From positions 390,717-454,716 of the forward strand of contig NW_019775358.1 in NCBI RefSeq assembly GCF_001039355.2: a stretch of 64,000 bases of DNA, given 5' to 3'. This stretch comes from Lingula anatina. Lineage: Eukaryota > Brachiopoda > Lingulata > Lingulida > Lingulidae. Positions 1 through 11,509 of the stretch are shown piece by piece. Numbering within the stretch: the first letter of the stretch is position 1; each line of letters starts with the position of its first letter. A program made the position numbers and the translations under genes. The notes under the pieces are model-generated. The model searched no databases. It saw only the letters and a list, made by a program, of their open reading frames with translations, and had not been told where the DNA came from.

Positions 1-1894
1 GAACATATATTGTTTGCAATAATATCGTAGACCTAACGGATTGTAAAACCTATGCACGGCGTTTGGCGTAACTATAGCCTGTTCTTAATTATGATTACGA
101 CCTAAACATAATAGACGAGTCACATACACTTTTTTTTATCTTGCAGTATTTCTATTAACAACGAAGGCAAAACGCAAACAACGTGATTAGTCGGAGTCCA
201 ATTTACAACTAGTAAAACAGTAACGTTTTCATAGCACACACTTACAAGCATCTAAGTGCTAGTATATAAGCAACCACATGTGTTACATTACTAAAATATT
301 TATGAAAAACGCATTATCATACGTTGTGCTGGAACATGTATCTCAAATCTACAAATTTATTGCAATCATTTATCAGTATGATAAATATAAAGAACAAAGA
401 AACTATTTCCAGTGTGGAAAGCATTTCCTGGCCAACCAAATCGACCGTATGTTGTGAATTTCACTCATAAGCGAGCCCACACGGCCAATATGAACAGCAG
501 TCGATCCCTCTGAATGGCACGCTGAATAACCATCCGTCACTCTTTGTTCACACATCAAACCTAAATCCCTCCGAAATCTCGCACCTCCTCCATTCAATCA
601 ACGAACACATGACCCAATAATCTATCATTCTACGGTCTAATTGCAACATCACAAGGTACCGCCCCGATTGCCCAATTATCGTGAAATGTAAATAAGTTGT
701 CTGTGTAATTCTTTATGGTCATAGCTGTCCTATGAGTGACAACCTTACCTGAAATAGACACTGTCAATCTGCGTCAAAATGGCGGACGTCAATTATGTCT
801 TGACCCACCCCGTTCTTGATCACGTGACCTGAAAGATGACGTCATTTGACCCGTCAAAGCAAAGTGAGATCGAGGCTGAAGGGGGAATCCCTTAAGAAAT
901 TTGTTGAAAACTGTGCAGCATTCCACAGAGTAGCAAATTGAATCTGTCTTGGAAATGGAACAAAAAATTATCGTACAGTTGCTCCAAATGTTATAATTGT
1001 TTTTATTGCTGATTTGTATGTCAACTGTAGTTTCATCACCGAGCCCTAGAGTATGATATAGACCTAGAAGCTGGTAGGAGATAGGGCAGGCTTGGAGGCA
1101 CTGAATAGGCTTTAAAAACACATTAATCATTTTTCTTTTTTCGGTTTCTTGGAGAGATTAGATGGAAGACTGGGGTTTATTTCTAAAAAAAATATACCTT
1201 TATCTACTTTTTATTATTTATTTACTTTCTATTCCTAGCATTATTTATCCATTCAGTAATTTATTTATTTTTTGCAAATTGTAATTTGCCCTGTTAACGA
1301 CTTTGGCTAACTTCAAATAAATATAGTGGGCATTTTCACCAGCGCACTTGTTAGCTGTGGTGCATAATTTCATTTCTGACATTTTAGTATTTTCGGGCTT
1401 GATAAATTACCTTGTCCCTGAGAAAGGGGCAGTTTGTTGGAACTCTCCGAACCCCCCCTCCCCCATACTTGATGGCTAATAAAAAAAGGACTCGAAAGGC
1501 AAGATATACCGGTACCGGTTTGTAAAAATAAAGTAAAAAAAAGAAAGACAGAATCACACATTTTCTGACGTCAGCGATAATAGTCTAGTACTCACCGTCT
1601 ATAATATTGTGTCCCGCAAGAAATCCGAAAATAGTTTATACCACTTTATTTTAAAAACAATTACACTGGACGGCCTCTTTTGTGCGACCATGTTTCTGGC
1701 ATCGCTGTGGTCATAGAAACGAGGCACAAGCATCGCTTTGGTTGCAGAATGAATGCGTAATATCGGCCAGTTGTCAGTATTATTTTTTACTCTCAAACAT
1801 GTACTACGAGAGGCATAAAGGACGCCTACCAATGTAAAGGGGACTTAATTGGTATTGCCTTCCTCTCGATTTAAGCCAAAAGAAGGGATAACGC
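1..1894. other. No supported gene
   Basis: I see no reading frame with recognisable protein features, no repeat unit and no RNA gene here. Open frames are short and low in complexity. The stretch is AT-rich intergenic DNA upstream of the region that is duplicated around gene B. Confidence 0.6.
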
Positions 1895-2264
1895 GTGACT
1901 CCCTAGGTTGTAAATATCGAAATATGCGCGTGCGAGTGTCCACCATTTAAGACGATAGTGAAATTCGATGAATCATCGACGAGAAAAGAGATATGATGGC
2001 TCTATCTGTTCACGTTGTGTTGTAGTTTTTTAATTAGCTTGGTGCAGGTCTTCATAGCTAAGTTCGACAAATACTAAAGGCGGAAATCCCTTCTGAAGTC
2101 CTCAAGTGTATCGCAAAAAAATTGTACTAAGTGATAACTTTTATTTTGTTAATGGGATAGATGCCACGGTTTGTCATCACTGATTAGAGCGATGTGATAA
2201 ACGCTACAATAACGGATCTGCAGAATTTACCGAAAATGTACAGGGGCATGTTTTCCAGGATCAT

Positions 2265-2430
2265 TTGAAGGATGTGAAGCCGACCCTCCCCACCCCTTAT
2301 TTTGGTATTTTAGAGGGCGAACGACGCCTTTTGATACGGTTAAGATTTATGATTCAGCTAGTCAAAATTCTAATTTCAAGAGGGGGGCAATTTGGTTTGA
2401 TTTTTTTTTCTCTGAAATCAAATCTGCCAC
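2265..2430. repeat. Dispersed repeat, copy 1
   Basis: This stretch matches 55985-56245. Both share an order of words around 'gagggcgaacg', 'cagctagtcaaaat', 'aattccaagaggggg' and a T-rich run before 'tttcagaaa'. The family is not identified. It is absent at the collinear position in block B, so it is an insertion in the 5' flank of gene A. Confidence 0.55.
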
Positions 2431-2679
2431 TACTGAAAACAATAAGTGTGGTCATTGTTGTATTAAAATGTGATGTCTTTATTTCCTGCATTTTATTTTC
2501 TTACATTCTCGTGATTACTATGAACCTTATTTTATTAAAGATTAAGACAATAGCAAAGACAACATAAAGATTTTCCAGCACTTTGGTCATTGATCCATTT
2601 TGTCCAAAATCAACTTAGATCACATGTTTATGGAAGAGGTGTTGTCGCGTGACATGTATTTTGCTGTTTATCTCTTCTC

Positions 2680-2829
2680 TGACCGACTTCCGACTCTCAG
2701 ATAAGTTGATCGATCGATCGAGAACAGTGCCTGGGCCATCAATCTTTACAAAGGAAACTACTTATAAATCGATTGCAATCGTCAACGGATCCCGAAGGAA
2801 GTCGCATAACAAGCAACAGGTTATAAGAT
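2680..2829 (+). other. Probable 5' untranslated exon of gene A
   Basis: About 150 bases are conserved against 29183-29358 upstream of gene B, including a block reading 'cgaaggaagtcgcataacaa'. Conservation ends at a strong splice donor (AAGAT/GTAAGT, donor at 2830). The first coding exon of gene A starts only 8-9 bases after an acceptor (TTTTAG/AATAACAAGCC-ATG), so an upstream non-coding exon is required. Its 5' limit and the start of transcription are not defined. Confidence 0.55.
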
Positions 2830-2887
2830 GTAAGTACAATTGCAGTTTAAATCTTTGGTTGTTGTTCTTTAAAATTTGTAAAGGCAA

Positions 2888-2925
2888 TTTATTTATTTAT
2901 TTATTTATTTATTTATTTTTTTTTG
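2888..2925. repeat. (TTTA)n microsatellite with T tract
   Basis: Simple repeat just inside intron 1 of gene A, not present at the matching place in gene B. Confidence 0.9.
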
Positions 2926-3478
2926 TACTTTGAGCGGTGTGAATAACACTCCATACATTTAGATAGCAGCCATGTTTCAGCGCATGAAGTCCGTAGGTAA
3001 CTTCAAAACCACACATATGCATATATATTCTTCATTTTTAGGTTCTTAAATGACAGATTATTCTAGCTAACAATACCTTTATTTACAAAAATATGAAGCG
3101 CTATTTCAGGCTACAAGATAATCGCGTTTTACGGGATGATGCGGCATTTATCTGAAATAGAAATCAAACTGTGTTAAAAATAACATCAGGCCCTTGCAGC
3201 ACTATGTAGTGCTTACGTTTTCAGAGTGTAAATGATGAACTTTAATAAAATTTCCGACACTACTGTCTTCGTTTTTATAAATGAGCAAACAAACGAGTTA
3301 CTCTCCCAGCAAAAGCGTCACCTCTGTGTTAAGTGATTCAGAAAATCATGTCACGAACCAATGTTTTTTTATTCAGCCTCGAAAAGAATTTTTCACAAAC
3401 TTTTGCCGATTGTGCAACCAAATCAAAAAAGTATGTGGAGTAATGGCGTTCCACATAACGGTGCAAAGTTAGTATAAG

Positions 3479-3680
3479 TTAATATTTGCTTGCAGGGTTA
3501 TCCATTAGTAATCCATTTCCAAGGGTATGACACACATTCTCAATGAGGTTCTGATCTAGGGACTGAGCTGGCCAGGGGAGAGGGAGGTGTCTGGATCTGT
3601 TTTGCAAATAACCACTTGTTGCATTATCATTCAGGAACATACCTGGATATGCATTGTCCACAGAGGTACAGACCGGGCCA
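3479..3680 (-). pseudogene. Tc1-like transposase relic (C-terminal catalytic part)
   Basis: Read on the minus strand this gives a fragment with 'LPWPAQSLDQNLIENV', close to the Tc1-family signature around the third catalytic residue (WPAQSPDLNPIE). 'NDNATSG' lies upstream in the place of the usual QDNAPxH. Several signature residues are changed, and no longer transposase frame surrounds it. It is an old, dead fragment in intron 1 of gene A. Confidence 0.55.
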
Positions 3681-3893
3681 GAAAGTCCCCTTACTTACTC
3701 TGCGGGTCGCTGCGGGTTGTTCATACGGCCTGGCGCGGTAACCACAGAAATAACATCGTCATCCATGCGCTGTTTGGTTTCTGTTAACAATAGTACCATG
3801 CCCTGCCCCGTCGGATAATTATCGTTTTCTGCTTACAAAAGAGCCTAACCCTAGCTCGCTGAAATAAAGATCGAAGCTGAGCGTGGACGCAAT

Positions 3894-4699
3894 AGAGCGC
3901 TGAAGTTAGTGTCTAGTTTCTAGTTTCCAGTTTCGTTTTTCAAAAACGATTCTGGCAACCAGAAACTAGTGTCGTTTTTCAAAAACGATTCGGAGAAGTC
4001 AGAATCAGTTTTGCAGAGGACGAAGGGAGGACGAGTTGACCGCCGCTTACAGTAAAAGGCGGCTGCATAGCGGAAGCTGGGATTGGGGTTTGGGTGGGGC
4101 TAGAGGTGGGGGTGGGTGAATAAGGGTGAGGGTAAAGAGGAGGAAGGGGCCCCTGGGGACTCCCTTTGAAGTTTGCAATATAATTTTAATTATAATTTCA
4201 ATATAATTTTAATTATAATAAGTTCGTTAAATTAAAAAAAATCGATTCTAAGACCCCATTTCCATAGATTTTAGATCGATCTATCCCTGTAGGGAGTCTC
4301 ACTAGATTACTGTCAGCTTTGCCGGCTTAAGCATCTGTCCCGCCTACTGAAAGCTGTAAGGGGGTAATTCGGCTGACTCGGCTAACTGCAATTTAGCTCG
4401 TACCCCCAGGGAGTTAGGTCGATCTAAATCTTAATCCTTGGATCCATCTAAATCTCTGGGAATACACCCTAAATGGAGGATGAGAGGGATGAGCCCGCGG
4501 TATGCGCTTACCGCTGCTTGCCTGCCCTTCCGTCCACCCCTGTTTCTCTCCACAAATACGATTCTGGCTTCTCAGAATCGTTTTTGAAAAACGACACTAG
4601 TTTCTGGTTGCCAGAATCGTTTTTGACAAAGGAAACTAGTTTCTGGTTGCCAGGTTCGTTTTTGAAAACTAGAAACTAGACACTAACTTCAGCGCTCTG
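3894..4699. mobile_element. hAT-like MITE with long terminal inverted repeats
   Basis: Roughly 120-140 bp at each end are inverted copies (3894-4015 against 4560-4699). They carry repeated modules of 'aaactag', 'ttctggttgcc' and 'cgtttttcaaaaacg'. The ends read AGAGCGCTGAAG and CTTCAGCGCTCTG. They are bordered by GACGCAAT (3886-3893) and GTCGCAAT (4700-4707), an 8-bp target duplication with one mismatch. An 8-bp duplication and a CAGAGCG-type end fit the hAT superfamily. No transposase is inside. A second MITE is nested at 4252-4469. Confidence 0.65.
4252..4469. mobile_element. PIF/Harbinger-type MITE, copy 1 (nested)
   Basis: A 218-bp element beginning GACCCCATTTCC and ending GAATACACCC, bordered on both sides by TAA (4249-4251 and 4470-4472). 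It has imperfect inverted ends that share AGATCGATC. Full and partial copies lie at 32935-33159 and 43742-43912. A 3-bp TAA/TTA target duplication is the PIF/Harbinger signature. It sits inside the larger hAT-like MITE, so it inserted later. Confidence 0.7.
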
Positions 4700-4709
4700 G
4701 TCGCAATAG

Positions 4710-5585
4710 TGTTCGTCTAAGCGTTAATTGACCTTTGATGCGCGGTGGCTTCACTCTACTTTGATCACTCTACTCTGATACGGAGATTTTTTAATATTAA
4801 TAACTTAAAAGTGTAAAAACTTGCCATCAATGATTTTTAAAAGTTACTTTACCAAAAAGATTCGGTAATGAAAGCAACTTTCGTGTACATTTTGGCTATG
4901 AATTGATTGAATTCACATATAGTTGAATAAATGAATTTATGAATTTCTATAAGATCAAATAAAACACTACTCATACTTGTACATGTAATATATATATTAA
5001 GCTTCAAACTGTTATTGCTATATAAATACTATAAAACGATTGAACTTTATCTTTATAGTAGGTCCTGATATTTCTTTTTGCTTTGTTCATGGATGGAATG
5101 CATTTTTCCAGGAAGACTTGTCAGTTGTTTGAGTAATAAACATTTTGTAGGCATGTCTTTAATATTATTCAGTCTATATTTGCAAACAGGGCCTCTCCAA
5201 TTTTCTACACCCCTAATATTTCTGTCCCTTTGAATTTGTTCATCAACAGTAAACAATCTTCCCACTAACCGCACGCCTAAGTTGCCTGGGGAACTGGCCT
5301 GTTGTCGAATATAAAAAATTCTTTATTTGACAAGGCGAAATGTGGCCAGCCGAAAGACTGACTCCTTGGTTCTGCAGCACACAAAGTAGGAAGAATTATA
5401 ATTAAATACGCGTAAAATATTATTTAAAAAATTAGCCTTAATTTGATACAAATGTTTTTCTATTTCGTTGTTTGATATTAACTCTGCAATTGTGCAGTTG
5501 TCTTCTGACGGTTGACTCAGAAACATAGTTTGCCCTATTCTTGATTTAAATCTTGTAAGTATTCAACGTACTTTATATCATAAAA
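4710..5585. other. No supported gene; intronic DNA of gene A
   Basis: AT-rich sequence with no recognised element. Two short minus-strand open frames (5053-5274 and 5323-5526) show no family features I recognise and no matching copy elsewhere in the window. Confidence 0.5.
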
Positions 5586-6259
5586 CGTTTTAAGAGGAGG
5601 CGTGTTAACGTTCATTCTTCCTTATCTGTGGTTTACTTCGGTCGGCCTTACCCAGGCAATCTTGCCCATGTGCCTGTTTGGTTATGACATTGTCAAACCC
5701 TCTGAGAGCTTCTCATGGAACAACCCAACTTCTGGCAATTAGCGGTTAACATTCCCTTCTATATACCCAGAACTGTTTTACACCCAATGTGCAAAGGTCT
5801 GATTTTGGGAAAGAAGTGTTTTAATTGCCTTTCTAACATATCACATACAAACCACTATATTCGCGCTGTACAGTATCTTTTACAACAACCTTCTTATCAC
5901 AGAAAGATAAACAAGATTGACAAATTATAATTAATACATTACACATTAAGCAGATTAAAGTATGTCTACTGTTAACTATTAATAAACGAGCTTTAAAGTG
6001 TCCTTAAGACACTTGATGGGTTTGATCGCGATATTAAACATTGCATTTACAGTCAAAACAGTATTCCAAGAGAGAAAATATCCGCCAACGCAACTCAGCA
6101 TCAATTATTTATCAATTAGTTTATTATTTATATAATTAACTCGATATTTAATAATATAAATTTTACATTCAACTTCTAAAAGGATATTTTTTACAAAATG
6201 TTGCTGATTGTGCAACCAACAAATAAGATAACGATTGTAAACTAAATCAAATGAAAATT

Positions 6260-6600
6260 TTAGAATTTTGCACAGTGTTCTGGATTGAAGGATGTTCTTG
6301 ACGCGTCTTTGCGTGGAGTCAAAATGTTTTGTAACGTTTGCAGAGTAGTGTCGTTCCAACTACAGTGCAAAGGTAGAATGAGATCATTTTTGTTTGCAGG
6401 GTTATCAATTAGTAATCCTATTCCAAAGATATCCCACACATTGTCATTGAGTTTCTGATCTACTGATTGAGCAGGCCTTGGGAGAGGGGGGGGTCTGGAT
6501 CTGGTTTGCAAATGACCACCTGTTCCATTGGCTTTACATTCTGAAACCTTACTGGACAGGCATTGTCCGCAGAGGTATTCTCGACAAAATTCTTTAAAAT
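6260..6600 (-). pseudogene. Tc1-like transposase relic in the array
   Basis: The minus strand encodes a fragment with 'LPRPAQSVDQKLNDNVWDIFG', followed about 40 residues later by 'WNDTTLQTLQN'. The order and spacing match the third catalytic block and C-terminal region of Tc1-family transposases (WPAQSPDLNPIENVWD... then W-N-x-I/T-P-Q). The glutamate of the catalytic triad and nearby residues are lost. It is a dead relic. Confidence 0.5.
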
Positions 6601-6839
6601 TCCTCTCCATTGCTAGGACGCGTATATGCGTTAAGATATCCATTGACTAAAACCAGCTCGTTCACACCAAAGTAACCAATACAACCCATGATATGAAGTA
6701 TGCGGGGTGCGCCCCATCGTCCAGAGGTGGAAAATTGGAAAGATACTTCTTACCAGCTGTTTCCCAAACCCTTACGCGTCTATCACTTCTGACAAGGTTA
6801 AACCTGCTTTCATCTTAGAACAGTACCATTGCCCAGTTG

Positions 6840-6867
6840 TTTTTTTTTTTTTTTTTTTTTTTTTTTT
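6840..6867. repeat. Poly(T) tract
   Basis: Twenty-eight consecutive T, between array landmarks. It could be the A-tail of a minus-strand retroposed copy, but nothing beside it supports that. Confidence 0.85.
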
Positions 6868-9800
6868 AGGGAGGAGGCGTGTTTACTTTCTTCTCTAGGT
6901 TTGATTTCGCTCGGTCGGCCTTACCCAGGCAATCTTGCCCATGTACCTGTTTGGCTATGACATTGTCTACTCCTGTGAAAGTTTCTCATGGAATAACCCA
7001 ACTTTCATTTTGCGGGTAAAAATTCCCTTCTGATTCCTTACATATGAAATATAACCTACAGCATTTGCGATGTACAGTATGTTTTCACAACAACCTCCGT
7101 ATCATAAAAAGATAGAAAGATATACAAGATTGGCAAGTCATAATTAATACATTACACATTTTGCAGATTGAAGTATATCTCCCGTTAACTATTAATAAAC
7201 AATCTTTAAAGTGGCCTTAAGACACTTGTCGGGTTTGATCGCAAATATAAACCTTCCACTTACAGCGCCAGTGTATTTATTATTATAAAATTTCCATTCA
7301 ACTTCTAAAAGGATTTTTTTCACAAAATTTTGCTGATTGTGCAACCAACAAATAAGAAAAATAAATCAAATTCACATTTTAGTATTTTGTACAGTATGCT
7401 CTGGATTGGAGAATGTACTTGACGCGCGGGTGCGTGGAATTAAAAAGTTCTGTAACGTTTGCGGAGTTGTTGCGTTCCACATATAATGCAAAGGTAGTAT
7501 GAGATAATTTTTGTTCTTTCTTTCTTTCCTCGTTCTTTCTTCCCTAGATGTGTTTCCTTCGGTCGGCCTTACCCAGGCAATCCTGCCCATGTACCTGTTT
7601 GGCTATGACATTGTCTACTCCTGTGAAAGTGTCTTATGAAATAACCCAACCTTCTGACATTTGGCGGGTAAAAATCCCCTTTTATAATACCTTTAATTGT
7701 TTTTGGCTTAGTGAGCACCGGTCTGGTTTCTTACATATTACATACAGCCTACAGAATTCGCGATGTACAGTATCTTTTTTCAACAACCTCCGTATCACAG
7801 AAAGATATACAATATTGGCAAGTCATAATTAATACATTACTCATTATGTAAGTATATCTCCTGTTAACTATTAATGAACAAACTTTAAAGTGGTCTTAAG
7901 ACACTTGTCGGGTTTGATCGCAAATATAAACCTTCCACTTACAGCGCCAAAGCGAATACATTCAAAAACTGGGAACATCATTCCAAGAGTGAAGACATCC
8001 ATCAACGCACTCAGTGCTTACTGTATAAGCATCTATCATTTATCAATTAGTTTGTTAATTAATTAATCAACTCAATATTTATTATTCAACTTCCAATAGG
8101 ATTTTGTTCACAAAATTGTGCTGATTGTGCAACCAACAAACAAGATTATGGTAGTAAAATAAATCAAGTCCACATTTAGAATTTTTAAAGGTATACTCTG
8201 GATTGGAGGATATATACTTGAAGCGCCGGAGCGTGGAGTCAAAAAGTTTTGTAACGTTTGGGGAGCAGTTGAGTTCAAGGAAGTGTGAGATAACTTTTGT
8301 TTGTAAACTTTCTTTCTTCCCTATGTGTGGTTTTCTTCTGTTGGCCTTACCCAGGCAATCCTGGTTATGACATTGCCTAACCCTGTGAAAGGTTCTTATG
8401 GAATAACCCAATCTTCTGGCATTTGGCGGGTGAAAATTCCTTCTAATACCTTCAATTGTAACTAGCTTAGTGTGCAAGGGTATGATTTCTTACATATCAC
8501 ATACAGCCTACAGAATTCACGATGTACAGTATCTTTTACAACAACCTTCGTATCACAGAAAGATAAACAAGATTGGCAAGTCATAATTAATACATTACAG
8601 ATTATGCAGATAAAAGTATATCTCCTGTTAACTATTAATAAACAATCTTTAAAGTGTCCTTAAGACACTTGTCGGGTTTGATCGCAAATATAAACCTTCC
8701 ACTTACAGCGCCAGTGTATTTATTATTATAAAATTTCCATTTAACTTCTAAAAGGATTTTTTTCACAAAATTTCACAAAACAAACAACAAATAAGATAAC
8801 GATAGTAAAATAAATCAAATTCACATTTTAGTATTTTGTACAGTATGCACTGGATTGGAGAATGTACTTGACGCGCCGGTGCGTGGAATTAAAAATTTTT
8901 GTAACGTTTGCGGAGTAGTTGCGTTCCACATATGGTGCAAAGATAGTATGAGATAATTTTGTTTGTTAACGTTCTTTCTTCCCTAGATGTGTTTTCCTTC
9001 GGTAGGCATTACCCAGGCAATCGTGCCGTACGGTGTAAAGGTAGTATGAGATAATTTTTGTTTGTTAACGTTCTTTCTTCCCTAGATGTGTTTTCCTTCG
9101 GTCCGCATTACCTTGGACCTAAATAGGAACTTATTTATGTCCATGGCTTTACCCAGGCAATCGTGCCCATGTACCTGTTTGATTATGACATTGCCCAACC
9201 CTGTGAAATATTCTCATGGAATAAGCCAACCTTCTGGCATTTGGCGGGTAAAAAATCCCTTCTATAATACCTTTAACTGTTTTTGGCTTAGTGACCAAGG
9301 GTCTTATTTCTTACATATGACATATAACCTATAGCATTCCCGATGTACAGTATCTTTTCACAACAACCGCCGTATCACAGAAAGATATACAAGATTGGCA
9401 AGTCATAATTAATACATTACACATTATGCAGATTAAAGCATATCTCCTGTTAACTATTAATAAACAATCTTTAAAGTGTCCTTAAGACACTTGTCGGGTT
9501 TGATCACAAATATAAACCTTCCACTTACAACGCCAGTGTATATATTATTATAAAATTTCCATTCAACTTCTAGAGCGATTTATTCACAAAATTTTGCTGA
9601 TTGTGTAACCAACGAATAAGATAACGATAGTAAAATAAGTCAAATTCACATTTTAGAATTTTGTACACTTTGCTCTGGATTGGAGGATGTAGTTGACGCC
9701 ACGGTGCGTGGAGACAAATTGTTTCTTATCGTTTGCGGAGAAGTTACGTTCTACATACGGTGCAAAGGTAGTGTGAGATAATTTTTGTTTGTTAACGTTC

Positions 9801-10234
9801 TTTCTTCCTTAGATGTGGCTTCCTTCGGTCGGACTTACCCAGGCAATCCTCCCCATGTGCCTGTTTGGTTATGACATTGTCTAACCCTCTGAAAGCTTCT
9901 CATGGAACAACACAACCTTATGGCATTTGGGGAGTACAAAATCCCCTTTTATAATACCTTTAATTGTTTTTGGCTTAGTGAGCACCGGTCTGGTTTCTTA
10001 CATATTACATACAGCCTACAGAATTCGCGATGTACAGTATCTTCTTACAACAAGCTTCATATCACAGAAAGATATACAAGATGGGCAAGTCACAATTAAT
10101 ACATTACACATTGTACAGATTAAAGTATATAAACTATTGATAAACATATGATGGGTTTGATGGCAATTATAAACCTTCCGTCTACAGCGCCAAAGCGAAT
10201 ATATATTCAAAACTGGGAACAGCATTCCAAGAGC

Positions 10235-10235
<1 letters not shown>

Positions 10236-10267
<32 letters not shown>
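10236..10267. repeat. (AAT)n microsatellite
   Basis: Trinucleotide repeat inside the last full array unit. Confidence 0.9.
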
Positions 10268-10269
<2 letters not shown>

Positions 10270-10829
10270 TTTATTTAAAGAGGGGAAAGCATGTTAAGCG
10301 GGCACACATATCTTACACATGGCCCTCATCCGAAGACATCCAACATTTGCAACTCAGTGCTTATAATCATATATTATTTATCAATTAGTTCATTAATTAT
10401 TTAATTAACTCAATATTTATTATTATAAAAAAGTCCCTTCAACTTTTAAAAGGATTTTTTCACAAAATGTTGCTGATTGTGCAACCCACGAATAAGAAAA
10501 CTATGGTAAAATAAATCAAATGCACACTTTAGAATGCTGGACAGTATGCTCTGGATTGGAGGATGTACATGTGCAGTATCTTTTTTACAACAACCGCCGT
10601 ATCACAGAAAGATATACACGACTGGCAAGTCATATAATTAATACATTACACATTATGCTGATTAAAACATATTTCCTGTTAACAATTAATAAACAAGCTT
10701 AAAGGTGGCCTGGAGACCACTTGTTGGGTTTGATCGCGAAAGTGAACTTTGCACTTAAACATGTAGCGCCAATACATATCAAAACCTACTTGTAGGAAAA
10801 GCGTCCAAAAATCGAAGACATCTGCAAAG

Positions 10830-11320
10830 GGGACTCATGCAGTGCTTATAAGCATTAATCATTCATCAATTAGTTAATCACTGAATGAATAAATTCTATA
10901 ATTATTTTCATAAACTAATTATCAATTAAGTTATTGATTAGTTTAATGTTTATTAATATTAATGTTTAATAATTAATTGATTGATCGGCTAATTAATTAA
11001 CTAGTTATTAAATACAAAATCACCTCATTATTAACTATGGCCGACATATCCTGAAAATTTCATCAAAATCCCTCCATAACGTTTTAGCATTGTATTGCTT
11101 ACAGTAAAACGGACTGAATTAAGTAATTCATTGATCAATGGGTCACCACCATAATCTTATCCCTTTTTATTAAGCCCATTTGCGACCTTTACTGCAAATT
11201 TAATCAAATCCGTCACCTTCGAGATAGGTTGTCATTCATGATAAACTAAGGTCTAGAAAAACAGAGGCAACAAGTTATAGGACGTTGCATGTTATTTTCT
11301 TGATTCATCCTTTTAGAATA
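10830..11320 (+). other. Conserved AT-rich end of intron 1, gene A
   Basis: Collinear with 29735-30235 upstream of gene B. It holds a run of TTAATTAA-type motifs (10880-11020) and then a block near 11040-11230 ('cctgaaaatttcatcaaaat', 'taaaacggactgaatta') resembling a widespread animal repeat remnant. It ends at the acceptor TTTTAG (11318/11319) in front of the first coding exon. Confidence 0.5.
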
Positions 11321-11327
11321 ACAAGCC

Positions 11328-11454
11328 ATGTTGAGCAAGAAAATTCCAGCCCTGTTTATCGTGTTGTGCATGATGACAATGCACGGGAAAGAGGTCATTG
11401 GTGCCACGTGTAAGTCAGTGCTCTGTCTCCTCTATATCATTGACTGGTTTGCTA

Positions 11455-11509
<55 letters not shown>

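Larger units (their letters stand above)
5590..10800. repeat. Degenerate tandem array in intron 1 of gene A
   Basis: About seven units of roughly 570-1210 bp. Landmarks recur in order: 'gggtttgatcgc' near 6017, 7231, 7911, 8673, 9496, 10153 and 10727; 'cccaggcaatc' near 5650, 6922, 7570, 8349, 9010, 9155 and 9838. Other shared words are 'ctttcttccctag', 'gatgtacagtatctt' and 'tgctgattgtgcaacc'. One unit survives at the matching place in gene B (29565-29800). Minus-strand translations repeatedly give a 'WNxTTxQTLQN'-like string, resembling the C-terminal end of Tc1 transposases, so the unit may derive from such an element. Confidence 0.7.

Noticed and set aside
8082-8477. 131-residue minus-strand frame in the array
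   Set aside because: No conserved protein features beyond weak Tc1-like C-terminal scraps. Matching frames in other array units are broken.
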